Source: Aureimonas sp. AU20 (GTDB lineage: Bacteria; Pseudomonadota; Alphaproteobacteria; Rhizobiales; Rhizobiaceae). Taken from it: 64,000 bases of DNA. Within the stretch, counting starts at the first letter, position 1, and the number at the start of each line of letters is the position of its first letter. The stretch lies in assembly GCF_001442755.1 (NCBI RefSeq), contig NZ_CP006367.1, positions 2,604,001-2,668,000 on the forward strand. The letters are read 5' to 3'. The notes under the pieces are model-generated. The model was not told the DNA's origin, did not search any database, and saw nothing but the letters and a program-made list of their open reading frames with translations. Shown in pieces: positions 19,425-29,294 of the stretch. Made by a program: the position numbers and the translations under genes.

Positions 19425-20240
19425 TCACTCCGTGCCGGCTTCGTTGGCCGCCAGACGCACGCCTCGTTTCTTTTCGATCATCCGTGCCGTAATGATCGAG
19501 ACCTCGTAGAGAATGATCGCCGGGATCGCAAGGCCGATCTGGGACATCGGATCGGGCGGCGTCAGCACCGCCGCGACGATGAATGCGAGCACGATTGCGT
19601 ATTTGCGCTTCGACTTCAGCCCATCGGCCGTGACCATGCCGGCCCGCACCAGAAGTGAGCAGATCACCGGCAGCTGGAAGACCAGTCCGAAGGCGACGAT
19701 CAACGTCATGATCAGCGACAGATATTCGGAGACCTTGGGCAGCAGCAGGATCGCTGCGTCGCTGCCCTCGCCCGGCTGCTGCATCGACAGGAAGAACCAC
19801 ATCACCATCGGGGTGAAGAAGAAGTAGACGAGCAGCGCGCCTAGCAGGAAAAGCAGCGGCGTTGCCACCAGAAACGGAATGAAAGCCGCGCGCTCATCCC
19901 GATAAAGGCCGGGGGCAACGAACTTGTAAATCTGGATGGCGATCACGGGAAACGCCAGGAAGAAGCCGCCGAAGGCTGCAACCTTCACCTGCGTGAAGAA
20001 GTATTCCTGCGGGGCCGTATAGATCAGTTCGACGCTGGCAGGGTCCAGTCCAGCCCAGCCGCTGGCGATCTGATAGGGCACGACGAGGATGTTGAAGATG
20101 CCCTTGGCGAAGAAGAAGCAGATCAGGAACATGCCGAAGAAGCCGGCGATCGACCAGATCAGCCGGCGCCGCAGTTCGATCAGATGCTCGATCAGAGGCG
20201 CGGACGAGGCCTCGATGTCCGACTCGGAACGCTGACTCAC
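19425..20240 (-). CDS. tatC: Sec-independent translocase subunit TatC
   Basis: Polytopic receptor of the twin-arginine translocase, which binds the RR signal peptide. The 271-residue protein has six hydrophobic segments, including FGMFLICFFFAKGIFNILVV and FLVATPLLFLLGALLVYFFF. The N-terminal block IEHLIELRRRLIWSI is the conserved TatC cytoplasmic motif. It overlaps tatB by 4 bases, which implies translational coupling. Tat signal peptides in the window include that of CpdB at 42.4 kb. Confidence 0.97.
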   Translation of the reverse strand: MSQRSESDIEASSAPLIEHLIELRRRLIWSIAGFFGMFLICFFFAKGIFNILVVPYQIASGWAGLDPASVELIYTAPQEYFFTQVKVAAFGGFFLAFPVIAIQIYKFVAPGLYRDERAAFIPFLVATPLLFLLGALLVYFFFTPMVMWFFLSMQQPGEGSDAAILLLPKVSEYLSLIMTLIVAFGLVFQLPVICSLLVRAGMVTADGLKSKRKYAIVLAFIVAAVLTPPDPMSQIGLAIPAIILYEVSIITARMIEKKRGVRLAANEAGTE

Positions 20241-20764
20241 TGAAGGCTCCCGGCCGGCGCGCGAACAGGAGCGGCCTCGCCCCCATGTGCCGCCTCGACG
20301 TTGACATGGATCGCATGACCGTTCGTCGCGGCGACGGGCTGTGCTTCGCCGTTGACGGCTGGCGGCGTCGCGACGGCAGGGGAAGAGGTAGGCGGAACGT
20401 CTGCCATCGGCTCGACTGGCACCGCCGCTTGCGTTGCCGACGGAACGACAGGCTCAGGCGCTACGGTCGCGGCCTTGATCGAAGAGCGAATTTCGTCTCC
20501 GACCGCGCGGATCGGGTTCATCGCCTTGCGAAGATCGTTGCGCGGGTCGAGATCGCGGACCTGCTGCGCGGTGTTGCGCAGTTCTTCGAGTTCGGCCTCC
20601 TTCAAGGCCTCGTCGAACTGGTGCCGGAAATCGCCCGCCATACGGCGCATCTGCGAACTGACCCGGCCGAAGGTGCGAAGCATCTTCGGGAGATCCTTCG
20701 GACCGACGACGACGATCAAAACGACCGCGATAACAAGAAGCTCGAGTCCACCGATGTCGAACAT
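20237..20764 (-). CDS. tatB: Sec-independent translocase subunit TatB
   Basis: Partner of TatC in the Tat receptor complex. The 175-residue protein starts MFDIGGLELLVIAVVLIVVV, one membrane helix, followed by the hinge GPKDLPKMLRTFGR, an amphipathic helix, and a low-complexity Ala/Pro/Val-rich tail typical of rhizobial TatB. The ATG follows CTCCTGGGG-type ribosome sequence. Gene order tatA-tatB-tatC on the minus strand. Confidence 0.96.
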   Translation of the reverse strand: MFDIGGLELLVIAVVLIVVVGPKDLPKMLRTFGRVSSQMRRMAGDFRHQFDEALKEAELEELRNTAQQVRDLDPRNDLRKAMNPIRAVGDEIRSSIKAATVAPEPVVPSATQAAVPVEPMADVPPTSSPAVATPPAVNGEAQPVAATNGHAIHVNVEAAHGGEAAPVRAPAGSLQ

Positions 20765-20812
20765 GTCGATCCCCAGGAGGAGAATGGCGGCGCGCTATGC
20801 GCCGCCCATCCT

Positions 20813-21043
20813 TTAGATGCGGGACTTTTCGGTCGTGGTCTCGTGCGGCATGGCATCGCCTTCGCGCATGTCGAGCGAGCGACGCTCCTGAGCGACGGTC
20901 GTGTCCTCGTCCGCCATGCCCTTCTTGAAGTTCTTGATGCCCTTGGCCACGTCGCCCATCAGCTCGGGAATCTTGCCGCGACCGAAGAGAAGCAGCACGA
21001 CGGCCAGAACGATGAGCCAGTGCCAGATGCTGAAGCTACCCAT
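20813..21043 (-). CDS. tatA: Sec-independent translocase subunit TatA
   Basis: Pore-forming subunit of the Tat system. From the ATG at 21043, which follows GGAGG at 7 bases, the protein has 76 residues: [20 protein letters not shown], then the hinge [20 protein letters not shown] and an acidic tail. The open frame upstream of this ATG adds 30 unconserved residues. It is the first gene of tatABC and is followed by serS, surE and pcm on the same strand. Confidence 0.96.
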   Translation of the reverse strand: MGSFSIWHWLIVLAVVLLLFGRGKIPELMGDVAKGIKNFKKGMADEDTTVAQERRSLDMREGDAMPHETTTEKSRI

Positions 21044-21432
21044 GATACGCCTCCAATGGGCGCGGGCTGCCCGCGCTCCGACTTCAAACCGAACCTTCGG
21101 CTCTTTCAAACACGAAAGTCCCAGCCGGTTCAACGGCTACGACGACATCGTGCACATGGTTCGCGAGTTCGTCAGAACGAAGCAGAGCCCGGATCGGTAG
21201 ATAACACGCCGTCTGGCCCATCCGCCAAGCTGGCGGGTGTCAGTCAAGGCACGATCGAACTCGAACAATTCACAGACAACGCCGCATGGACGAACCGCAA
21301 TTCGCCAATCCTTGCCATTCGATCGTGGCGAGTCTGCGACAGGCGCATTGCCAAGCGATCGCGTCAGTCGGATACCGATGGATGGGGCCGATCTCGGCTA
21401 GACGATGGGAAAGCCAGTCGGTCAAATCGCGC
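21044..21432. other. Spacer between nagZ and tatA; scpA and scpB absent
   Basis: 389 bases without a believable gene on either strand. In many Hyphomicrobiales genomes scpA and scpB (segregation and condensation proteins) occupy this position between nagZ and tatA. No recognisable remnant of either was seen. The only structure noticed is a short hairpin CCGCCA (21223-21228)/TGGCGG (21232-21237) without a T tract. The tatABC promoter should lie here. Confidence 0.6.
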
Positions 21433-22458
21433 TCAGGTGGAGGCGGAGAACAGCGAGTGGAATTCCTCGCGCAGGGCCGGCTCGTCGATCGGCTCGGGTT
21501 GCTGGCGAGTGATCTGCAAGGCCCGCTCCGCTCTCGCCAGAGAGCGGCCGGCAAGTTCCGGGACATTGGCCGCCACGAGTTGCATCTCGGCCATATCGCC
21601 GTTGCAGTGGAGCGCCAAGTCGCAGCCGGCGGCGATGGCTCGGCCGGCGAGTTCGCCCATGTCGCCTTGAAGCGCCTTCATCGACATGTCGTCGCTCATC
21701 AGCAAACCGTCGAAGCCGATCGCCTTACGAATGATCTCTCCGATCACGACCGGCGAAAGCGTGGCCGGGCGGACGGGATCCAGCGATTCGAAAAGGAGAT
21801 GCGCGGTCATCGCGGCCGGCAGGTCGGCCAAGCTCTTGAAGGGGCGGAAGTCGAAGCCCTCCAGCGCTGCCCGTTCCGCCGAAACCTGCGGCAGTTCGAG
21901 ATGGCTATCCGCCTCGCCTCGCCCATGACCGGGAATATGCTTCATCACCGGCAGAACGGCACCGGCCATCAGCCCCTCCGCCGCAAGGCCACCGAGTTCA
22001 GCGACCAGCGCCGGGTCTTCGGCATAAGCGCGGTCGCCGATCACGGAATGGGCGCCGGGCTGGGGCACATCGAGGCAAGGGAGACAATCGACGTCGATCC
22101 CGTATCCCACCAGCAAATCATGGGCGAGAAGACGGCCTTGAAGCCAAGCCGCCCGCCGCCCCTTCACGGGATCGGCAGCGAAGACCTGACCGATTGACGC
22201 CGATGGCGGGAAACGCGGCGAAAGCGGCGGGCGCAGACGCTGAACCCGCCCGCCTTCCTGATCGATTAGAACCGGGCGCCGCGAGGAGCCGCCGAGGCTT
22301 TTGAGTTCGGCCACGAGATCCCAGACCTGCGCGGCCTCGCCGATGTTGCGACCGAACAGAATGAAACCCCAAGGCCGCTCGTCTTGAAAGAAGGCACGCT
22401 CGTCATCCGTCAGGCGCAGGCCGCTGCATCCCGCGATCCAGGCTTTCGTTCCGGTCAT
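21433..22458 (-). CDS. nagZ: Beta-N-acetylhexosaminidase NagZ
   Basis: Cytosolic glycoside hydrolase family 3 enzyme that removes GlcNAc from muropeptides during cell-wall recycling. From MTGTKAWIAGCSGLRL at 22458 it has 341 residues, the normal length. The catalytic His loop is visible as KHIPGHGRGEADSH (near residue 175), and the nucleophile Asp lies in GLLMSDDMSMKAL. RPVLIDQEGGRVQRLRPP is another family block. The open frame extends 48 codons further without conservation. The gene follows the SPOR protein gene on the same strand. Confidence 0.94.
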   Translation of the reverse strand: MTGTKAWIAGCSGLRLTDDERAFFQDERPWGFILFGRNIGEAAQVWDLVAELKSLGGSSRRPVLIDQEGGRVQRLRPPLSPRFPPSASIGQVFAADPVKGRRAAWLQGRLLAHDLLVGYGIDVDCLPCLDVPQPGAHSVIGDRAYAEDPALVAELGGLAAEGLMAGAVLPVMKHIPGHGRGEADSHLELPQVSAERAALEGFDFRPFKSLADLPAAMTAHLLFESLDPVRPATLSPVVIGEIIRKAIGFDGLLMSDDMSMKALQGDMGELAGRAIAAGCDLALHCNGDMAEMQLVAANVPELAGRSLARAERALQITRQQPEPIDEPALREEFHSLFSAST

Positions 22459-22553
22459 CAGGGGTCCCGTGTCAGAAGACGGCGCCGGCGGTTCGAACGG
22501 CCGACGCCGATAGGAAGAGCGATTCGTCTCAATCGTCAGCCCGGTAACGGCGA

Positions 22554-23996
22554 TCAGCGCGTCACGAAGCAGCTTCCGCCGGCCGATTTCAGGCTGTCGC
22601 ACAGGCTCGCCGCCTCGTTCTTGGAACCGGCCGCGACGCGGACGCGATAGAACGTACCCTTGCCCGCGATCTCCGCCGACTTGATGTTCAAACCGCGATT
22701 GCCGATCACGCTGGAGAACTTGCGCTTCATGTTCGCCATCGACTCCTCCGCCAGGGCCTGGCTCGGCTGAGACGAGATCTGAACGAAGAACGCCTCTTCG
22801 CCAGCCGCCGCCGGCTGCACCGACGCGACCTGCACCGGATCGGCCTCGGCCGGAGCAGCCTCCGTCGCGACCTTGGCGCTGAATGGCATCGTAGATTGGG
22901 CCGACGCGGCGGGCGCAGCAGGCGCGGCATGGCCGACGGCGGGCGAAGAGCTCGGCAGAAGCGCGGGCTGGCCGGCGATCGTCGGTTCCTCGGCCGGTGC
23001 GAGCGAGCCGTCCGGGCGCACCGTCAAGGTGCGAACCTTGCGCGGCTGCAGCGTGCCCTCGGCAGAAGCAACCTGACTGCCCGGCGCAGGTGGCATCTCG
23101 GCTTCGGCATCGGATTCGCTGGGAAGCGACACATCGTCGCCGACCATGACACCGGGGAGATCGGAGGACGCGCCCTCGTTCTCCGCGATGTCCATAGGCT
23201 CTTCCATCGCCGTCACCAGCGAGCGCTGCGTCGGCGCGGTCACCTTCGCGTTGCCCGCCGCGACATGCTCGTAGACGGCCTTGTTCTGGTTCGGGATCGA
23301 ACGGCCGCCAGGATCGGCCGGCGCGGTCTTGTAGGGCTCTGCATCCGCCTTGATCAGGATCGGCCCTTCAATGCTCTGCGAGAGCGAGCCGCCACCGGTG
23401 TAAACCATCGTGCCGGCCACGGCGACCACGACACTGGCAGCCAGACCACCCATGACGAAAACCGCTTTGCGCAGCTTGGAGCCGCGCCGCGCCGCAGGGC
23501 GGTACTCGTCGTCATAGTGATGGCCGTCGCCATCCTCGTAGCCCTGGGCATATTCGTCTTCGTCGTAGCCCTGCGGCGCAGGCTGCATGGCAGCCCACTC
23601 GCTCGCGATCAGATCGTCGAAGTCGTCGAGCGTCAGGGTCTGGCGCACATCGGGAATGGTCTGGCGAACCGGCGCGTAGGGCTCGGGCTCGGGCTGGCGA
23701 GCCGGCGCGAAGGACTGCGTTTCGGTGGGATACCGGTCGCGCGGACGCGCAGGCTGGCTGAGATTGCGCAGGGCTTCCTGCGTTTCCGCATTGACGGGAC
23801 GACCTGCCCGGCCCTGCGGCATTGAAGGGCCACGGCCGCCGGGGCTCGCGACGGGCTCGTAGCCCGCCGACTGATCCCAATCCTGCCGCACGCCCGGCGC
23901 ACCGGGGCGCACCGAGGAGCCTTCCACCGCCCGAACGAGATCGGCAAACGGATCGCGATCGGTCGCGGAGAAGTTTGCGTCCCTGTAGTCCTTCAT
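22554..23996 (-). CDS. SPOR domain membrane protein
   Basis: Single-pass inner-membrane protein that probably binds denuded peptidoglycan at the septum. From the ATG at 23996 it has 480 residues: a disordered acidic, Pro-rich cytoplasmic part (1-175), one transmembrane helix at about 178-199 (AVFVMGGLAASVVVAVAGTM), a long Pro/Ala/Val-rich periplasmic linker, and a C-terminal SPOR repeat at about 403-480, beginning FFVQISSQPSQALAEESMAN. Its place between argS and nagZ is conserved in rhizobia, where the gene has no standard name. The ribosome site is only moderate; the upstream 46 codons of the open frame look non-coding. Confidence 0.9.
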   Translation of the reverse strand: MKDYRDANFSATDRDPFADLVRAVEGSSVRPGAPGVRQDWDQSAGYEPVASPGGRGPSMPQGRAGRPVNAETQEALRNLSQPARPRDRYPTETQSFAPARQPEPEPYAPVRQTIPDVRQTLTLDDFDDLIASEWAAMQPAPQGYDEDEYAQGYEDGDGHHYDDEYRPAARRGSKLRKAVFVMGGLAASVVVAVAGTMVYTGGGSLSQSIEGPILIKADAEPYKTAPADPGGRSIPNQNKAVYEHVAAGNAKVTAPTQRSLVTAMEEPMDIAENEGASSDLPGVMVGDDVSLPSESDAEAEMPPAPGSQVASAEGTLQPRKVRTLTVRPDGSLAPAEEPTIAGQPALLPSSSPAVGHAAPAAPAASAQSTMPFSAKVATEAAPAEADPVQVASVQPAAAGEEAFFVQISSQPSQALAEESMANMKRKFSSVIGNRGLNIKSAEIAGKGTFYRVRVAAGSKNEAASLCDSLKSAGGSCFVTR

Positions 23997-24099
23997 CGCG
24001 CCGACCCCACGCCGGGATCGCCGCCCAGTTCGACGACGATCCGTATTTTTCTGAACGTTTCTCCGCCCTATGGGTCGAACTTGTTCAAAGCGTGGAACG

Positions 24100-25851
24100 T
24101 CAGCGCATTTCGTCCGGGGCCGACACGCCGACAAGACCCAGACCCGAGGCGATGACGAAGGCGACGGCTTGAACCAGTCCCAATCGGGCTGCGGTCATTG
24201 TCACATCGTTAGGCTTAACGAACCGTAACTCGGGCTGGTCCTTTCCACGATTGTACTGGCCGTGGAAAGCGGAGGCGAGATCATAGAGATAGAAGGCGAG
24301 CCGATGCGGCTCCTTGGCCTGCGCCGCGCTCTGAATGAGGCGGGGATATTCGGCCAGCTTGCGAACGAGCGCGAGCTCCCCTTCGTCGGTCAGTTGCGCA
24401 AGCGCCGCCTCGTCTACCTTGTCCAGGGCGGACACGTCGATGCCCTCGGCCTCGGCCTGGCGGACGATCGAGCGTGCTCGGGCGTGCGCGTACTGAACGT
24501 AGAAAACCGGATTGTCCTTCGACTGTTCGGTGACTTTCTGAAAGTCGAAGTCGAGCGGCGCGTCGCTTTTGCGAAACAGCATCATAAAGCGGACGGCGTC
24601 TCGACCGACCTCATCCACCACGTCAGCCAGGGTCACGAACTCCCCGGCGCGCTTGGACATCTTCACCGGCTCGCCGTTGCGGAAGAGCTTCACCAGCTGG
24701 CAGAGAACGACATCGACCTCGGCCTTGCCGCCGGACACCGCCTTGGCCACCGCCTCCAGCCGCTTCACGTAGCCGCCATGGTCGGCGCCCAACACGTAAA
24801 CCATCTCGTCGAAGCCACGGGCGAACTTGTCGGCGAAATAGGCGACGTCGGCGGCGAAATAGGTGTAGCTGCCGTCCGACTTCACCAGCGGACGATCGAC
24901 GTCGTCGCCGACTTCGGTCGAGCGCAGCAAGGTCTGCTCGCGATCTTCCCAATCCTCGGGCAGCTGGCCCTTGGGCGGCGGCAGCGTGCCCTGATAGACG
25001 AAGCCCTTGTCGCGCAACGCCTCGACCGTCGCCGTGATACGACTCGGCTCGCCTTCGTGCAGCGTCTTCTCGGAGAAGAAGACATCCTGCGTGATGGCGA
25101 GCGCCTTCAGGTCGTCGCGGATGCTCATCATCATGGCGCTGATGGCATAGGCCTTCACCACCGGGAGCCACTGTGCCTCGTCTTGATCCAAGAGCTCGCG
25201 GCCGTAGCGAATAGCGAGCGCCGAGCCGACCGTCTTCAGATAGTCGCCGGGATAGAGCCCTGCCGGGATCTCCCCGATCGTCTCTCCCAGTGCTTCGCGG
25301 TAGCGTAGGAAGACCGAGCGGGCGAGCACGTTCACCTGCTCGCCCGCGTCGTTTATATAATATTCCTTGGTGATCTCGTGGCCGGCAAAACCCATGAGAT
25401 TGGCGATCGCATCGCCCACGACGGCGCCCCGGCAATGACCGACATGCAGCGGTCCGGTCGGGTTGGCGGAGACATATTCGACATTCACCCGCCGCCCGGT
25501 CGGCGCGCCGCGCCCGTAGGCGAGCCCGAGCCCGAGCAGGCCGTGGAGATGCTTTGTCCAGAAAACCGAATGAAGACGCAGGTTGATGAAGCCGGGGCCG
25601 GCGATCTCCACCGAGGCGATGTCAGGGTCCTGCTCCAGTTGGGCACCGATCTCGTCGGCGAGCTCGCGGGGCTTCAGGCCCAAGGGTTTCGCCAGCACCA
25701 TGGCGGCATTGGTCGCCAGATCGCCATGGCTCGCGTCGCGTGGCGGCTCGACGGCGATGCGCGAAAGGTCCGCTCCGTCGATTTCGCGCGCGCGCAGAAC
25801 GGCTTCCACGGCTTTGCGAACGCGTTGCTCGAAGTCGGTGAAGATGTTCAT
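24100..25851 (-). CDS. argS: Arginyl-tRNA synthetase
   Basis: Class I aminoacyl-tRNA synthetase. The chosen start, [19 protein letters not shown] at 25851, gives 583 residues, the usual length. The HIGH-type motif is [19 protein letters not shown] near residue 130, and the KMSKS-type loop is [17 protein letters not shown]. The C-terminal anticodon-binding DALR-type domain ends in [13 protein letters not shown]. It lies 79 bases after dgt and 103 bases before the SPOR gene. Confidence 0.97.
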   Translation of the reverse strand: MNIFTDFEQRVRKAVEAVLRAREIDGADLSRIAVEPPRDASHGDLATNAAMVLAKPLGLKPRELADEIGAQLEQDPDIASVEIAGPGFINLRLHSVFWTKHLHGLLGLGLAYGRGAPTGRRVNVEYVSANPTGPLHVGHCRGAVVGDAIANLMGFAGHEITKEYYINDAGEQVNVLARSVFLRYREALGETIGEIPAGLYPGDYLKTVGSALAIRYGRELLDQDEAQWLPVVKAYAISAMMMSIRDDLKALAITQDVFFSEKTLHEGEPSRITATVEALRDKGFVYQGTLPPPKGQLPEDWEDREQTLLRSTEVGDDVDRPLVKSDGSYTYFAADVAYFADKFARGFDEMVYVLGADHGGYVKRLEAVAKAVSGGKAEVDVVLCQLVKLFRNGEPVKMSKRAGEFVTLADVVDEVGRDAVRFMMLFRKSDAPLDFDFQKVTEQSKDNPVFYVQYAHARARSIVRQAEAEGIDVSALDKVDEAALAQLTDEGELALVRKLAEYPRLIQSAAQAKEPHRLAFYLYDLASAFHGQYNRGKDQPELRFVKPNDVTMTAARLGLVQAVAFVIASGLGLVGVSAPDEMR

Positions 25852-25930
25852 GATCGAGTCCAGACTGGAGAAATCGGCGCAGAAAAAGGCCGTCCCCCGT
25901 TCGCGAGAACAGGAGAGTGAAGCGGCGCGC

Positions 25931-27145
25931 CTATCGCAATTCAGGCGTATCGTCAAACAAGCGACGGTGTTCCGACACGGCGTAGCTGTCGGTCATCCCG
26001 GACAGATAGTCCGAGACGCGGCGGGCCAGACGCGCTTCGTCCAGCGCCGCCACCTCCAGGCTCCAGGCGCCGTGCATCTGCGATGGCTCCGCGACGTAGC
26101 GTCGAAACAAGTCCTCCACCACACCCTCGGCCCGCGTCATGACGCGGGACACACCCTCGCTTCGATAGACGCGCGCGAAGAGAAACCGCTTCGTCCGGGC
26201 GGCAAGTTCTTCCATTTCCGGCGAGAAGCAGAGCAGCGTGCGCTTGGCATTGCGCACGTCCTCGGCCGTCTCGATCCCGTCCTCCCGCAACCGGCGCAAG
26301 GTCGAGGCGATGACATCCTCCACCATTCGCGTGATATGCCGGCGCATGATCTCGTGGACGGTTCGCGCCTCGTCGAGGCCGGGATACTTCGCACGCACTT
26401 CACTCAGGATCGTGCCGGCGAGTTCCAGTTCCGCCAGATCGTCGAGTTCGATCAATCCGGCCCGCAAGCCATCGTCGAGATCATGCGTGTTGTAGGCAAT
26501 GTCGTCGGAGATCGCGGCGGCCTGCGCTTCCAGAGTCGCGAAGCGCTCCAAATCCAGCGGGTAGCGCGCGTCGAATTCGAGGATCGGGCGCGGCACCTCC
26601 TCATGCCAAGTCGCATAGGGACCGAGCATCGGCCCGTTGTGCTTCACCAGCCCTTCCAGCGTCTCGAAGCTGAGATTCAGCCCGTCGAACTCCGCATAGC
26701 GGCGTTCCAGCGCGGTCACGATACGGAGCGACTGCGCGTTGTGGTCGAACCCGCCATAGGGCGCCATGCAGCGATGCAGCGCCCGCTCGCCGGCATGCCC
26801 GAAGGGCGTGTGGCCGAAATCATGGACGAGCGCGATCGCCTCCGTCAGGTCCTCGTCCAGCCGCAGGGCGCGCGCGAAGGCGCGGGCGATCTGCGACACT
26901 TCGATCGTGTGGGTCAGGCGGGTGCGGAAGTGGTCTCCCTCGTAGGCGACGAAGACCTGCGTCTTGTGCTTGAGCCTGCGAAAGGCAGTGGAATGGACGA
27001 TCCGGTCGCGGTCGCGCTGGAAAGGCGTCCGCGTCGGGCTGCCAGGCTCGGGAAACAGGCGCCCGCGCGACTGAGCGGGATCGCTGGCAAAGGACGCCAG
27101 GGTGGAGCGGCCGAGGCCGATGCTGGCGAAGATTGGGTCCGACAT
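25931..27145 (-). CDS. dgt: dGTPase-like HD-domain triphosphohydrolase
   Basis: Deoxyguanosinetriphosphate triphosphohydrolase-like protein, which hydrolyses dNTPs to deoxynucleosides and triphosphate. From [18 protein letters not shown] at 27145 it has 404 residues. The HD metal site is visible in [17 protein letters not shown] and [15 protein letters not shown], preceded by [20 protein letters not shown], all strong family blocks. An ATG 24 codons upstream is also open; the chosen start follows GGAAAG. The gene is divergent from erpA and heads dgt-argS-SPOR-nagZ. Confidence 0.95.
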   Translation of the reverse strand: MSDPIFASIGLGRSTLASFASDPAQSRGRLFPEPGSPTRTPFQRDRDRIVHSTAFRRLKHKTQVFVAYEGDHFRTRLTHTIEVSQIARAFARALRLDEDLTEAIALVHDFGHTPFGHAGERALHRCMAPYGGFDHNAQSLRIVTALERRYAEFDGLNLSFETLEGLVKHNGPMLGPYATWHEEVPRPILEFDARYPLDLERFATLEAQAAAISDDIAYNTHDLDDGLRAGLIELDDLAELELAGTILSEVRAKYPGLDEARTVHEIMRRHITRMVEDVIASTLRRLREDGIETAEDVRNAKRTLLCFSPEMEELAARTKRFLFARVYRSEGVSRVMTRAEGVVEDLFRRYVAEPSQMHGAWSLEVAALDEARLARRVSDYLSGMTDSYAVSEHRRLFDDTPELR

Positions 27146-27281
27146 CCCATGCTTTCCGAGCGGCATAAGCCATACCGCCCCGTCTGGGCGGCGTTGACCC
27201 GCTAGGGGCGCATCCATACGTTAGGACACGAACAGCAACAAGCAGAGGTCGGGACGGCGCGCTCCGCCGCCCGAAATCCCC

Positions 27282-27623
27282 ATGAGCCAGTCGCTCGACA
27301 CGACGGTGACCGTTTCCGACGCCGCGGCCCGGCGCATCCTGTCCATCCTCCAGAAGACCCCGAGCGAGAACGCGCTGCGCATCTCGGTGGAAGGCGGCGG
27401 CTGCTCGGGCTTTTCCTACAAGTTCGACCTGACGCACGAGGCCGAAAGCGACGATATCGTAATCGAAAAGAACGGCGCGCGTGTTCTCATCGATCAGACG
27501 TCTCTGGCCTATCTCGACGGCTCGGTGGTGGATTTCGTGGACGATCTGATGGGCCAGTCCTTCCAGATCCGCAATCCGAACGCCACCGCCTCCTGCGGCT
27601 GCGGAACGTCCTTCTCGATTTGA
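27282..27623 (+). CDS. erpA: Iron-sulfur cluster insertion protein ErpA (HesB/IscA family)
   Basis: A-type carrier that delivers Fe-S clusters to apo-proteins. The 113-residue protein has the three conserved cysteines: one in EGGGCSGFSYKFD and two in the C-terminal TASCGCGTSFSI. It starts 136 bases from the divergent dgt gene, and its stop overlaps the open frame of the downstream xthA region, so the two are probably co-transcribed. Confidence 0.96.
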   Translation: MSQSLDTTVTVSDAAARRILSILQKTPSENALRISVEGGGCSGFSYKFDLTHEAESDDIVIEKNGARVLIDQTSLAYLDGSVVDFVDDLMGQSFQIRNPNATASCGCGTSFSI

Positions 27624-27682
27624 CACGCCCCGTCCTGCCGGGCATGCCGAAGCGCTCTTCAGCCATGCCCGGAGGACCCGCC

Positions 27683-28465
27683 ATGCTCGTCGCGACCTGG
27701 AACATCAACGGCGTCAAGGCGCGCATCGAAGCCCTCAAGAGCTGGCTGGACGAATCAGGAGCGGACATCGTCTGCCTGCAGGAGATCAAGAGCGTCGACG
27801 AAGGCTTTCCCAAAGCCGAGTTGGAAAGTGCCGGCTGGCATGTCGAGACCCATGGCCAGAAGGGCTTCAACGGCGTCGCGCTTCTGTCGCGCCAGCCCGC
27901 CATGGCGATCGATCGCGGCCTGCCCGGCGACGAGATGGACGACCAGTCGCGCTTCATCCATGGCCTTTGGGAGACGGCAGCCGGCCCCTTGCGCGTCGCC
28001 TCGCTCTACCTACCCAACGGCAATCCGCTCGGCACCGAGAAGTTCAGCTACAAGCTGCGATGGATGGCACGCCTGGAGACGATCGCCCGGCGATGGCTGG
28101 CGCAGGAAGTGCCTTTCGTTCTGGCCGGCGACTACAACGTCATCCCCCAGCCCGAGGACGCCAAGAACGCGGCCGACTGGCTCGGTGATGCGCTCTATCA
28201 GCCGGAAAGCCGAGCGGCCTATCGCCGCCTCCTGAATCTCGGCCTCACCGACGCCGTGCGAGCCACGACGGACGCGGCGCAGACCTATACGTTCTGGGAC
28301 TATCAGGCCGGCGCCTGGCCGAAGAACAACGGCATCCGAATCGACCATATTCTTCTGTCGTCCGACCTCGCCTCTCGACTCGCCGCCGTGCGGATCGACA
28401 AGCATGTTCGCGCCTGGGAGAAGCCGTCCGACCACGTGCCGGTTCTGGTCGATCTCAAGATCTGA
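27683..28465 (+). CDS. xthA: Exodeoxyribonuclease III (AP endonuclease)
   Basis: Repairs abasic sites in DNA. The ATG at 27683 is 7 bases after GGAGG and gives 260 residues starting MLVATWNINGVKARIEALKS; two upstream ATGs in the same frame have no such site. Active-site blocks of the endonuclease/exonuclease/phosphatase fold: WNINGVK, VCLQEIKS (metal-binding Glu), LAGDYNVIP, RIDHILLS, and the C-terminal catalytic His in KPSDHVPVLVDL. It follows erpA on the same strand and converges on exoR with a 19-base gap. Confidence 0.96.
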   Translation: MLVATWNINGVKARIEALKSWLDESGADIVCLQEIKSVDEGFPKAELESAGWHVETHGQKGFNGVALLSRQPAMAIDRGLPGDEMDDQSRFIHGLWETAAGPLRVASLYLPNGNPLGTEKFSYKLRWMARLETIARRWLAQEVPFVLAGDYNVIPQPEDAKNAADWLGDALYQPESRAAYRRLLNLGLTDAVRATTDAAQTYTFWDYQAGAWPKNNGIRIDHILLSSDLASRLAAVRIDKHVRAWEKPSDHVPVLVDLKI

Positions 28466-28484
28466 GAGTCAGCCCGAGTATCGC

Positions 28485-29294
28485 TCAGGGTGCGTCCGCG
28501 CCGATCTTCTCGGCGGACGCGATGGCCATGCGGCGTTCCGATTCGCTCGACAGGGAGAAAGCCTCTTCCTGCAGCGGGCGAATCCATTCCTTATCCTTGT
28601 CCGGCGCGGCCTTCAGCGCGCGCGTCAACATGGCGAGGCCACGCGCAGGCTCGGCCCTCAGCGAAATCGTCTCGCCGTCGAACAGGAGATAGCCCAGCAG
28701 CGCCTCGGCCTTGGCGTAGCCCTTCTTGGCCGCCAGCTGGAGCCAGCGCGCCGCCTGCGGCGGATTGGGCCGGCCACCCTCGCCCGCCAGCAGCATGCGC
28801 CCCAATTCGAACTGCGCCTGCGCATCGCCGAAATAGGTCGCGGCATGGGCATAGAGCTGACGGGCCTGCGTCGGGTCGGCCGCAATGGGCGTGCCCGGAA
28901 TGCCGTTGCGCATATACTCGGCGAGCGCGACCACGGCACTGGCGACATAGGCGGCATTCGGCGATGTCGCCGTGTCGTCCTCCTGATCGCGGACGATCTC
29001 CTCGAACATCTTGAAGGCTTCGAAGTCGTCCTCCTTGACGCCATCGCCCTCGGCATACATCTGGCCGAGCTTCCAACGGGCTCCGGCGTGGCCGAGATCG
29101 GCGGCCTGCTGCAGAGCTTCCAGCGCCTCGGCCTTTTCCCCACGCTTGTAGGCCGCAAAGCCCATGGAGAAGAACTCGCGCGGCGACTTGGCATGCGCGC
29201 TTGAGGCGACCGAGGACGGGTCGAGCGCCAGCGCCTGTTCGCCGAAGCCGACCGCGAAAGGCAAGACAAACAGAAAAAGACGGGCTGCGCGCAT
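28485..29294 (-). CDS. exoR: ExoR-like periplasmic Sel1-repeat regulator
   Basis: In Sinorhizobium meliloti, ExoR is a periplasmic protein that binds the sensor ExoS (ChvG) and represses exopolysaccharide synthesis until it is cleaved. This 269-residue protein has a signal peptide (LFLFVLPFAVGFGEQALA), then a stretch very like ExoR: AHAKSPREFFSMGFAAYKRG. Sel1 repeats follow, for example LGHAGARWKLGQMYAEGDGV and DAQAQFELGRMLLAGEGG. The gene is next to xthA as I recall for rhizobia. The ATG at 29294 is preferred over a TTG one codon earlier. The ExoS-ChvI partners are not in the window, so the regulatory role is inferred. Confidence 0.78.
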   Translation of the reverse strand: MRAARLFLFVLPFAVGFGEQALALDPSSVASSAHAKSPREFFSMGFAAYKRGEKAEALEALQQAADLGHAGARWKLGQMYAEGDGVKEDDFEAFKMFEEIVRDQEDDTATSPNAAYVASAVVALAEYMRNGIPGTPIAADPTQARQLYAHAATYFGDAQAQFELGRMLLAGEGGRPNPPQAARWLQLAAKKGYAKAEALLGYLLFDGETISLRAEPARGLAMLTRALKAAPDKDKEWIRPLQEEAFSLSSESERRMAIASAEKIGADAP

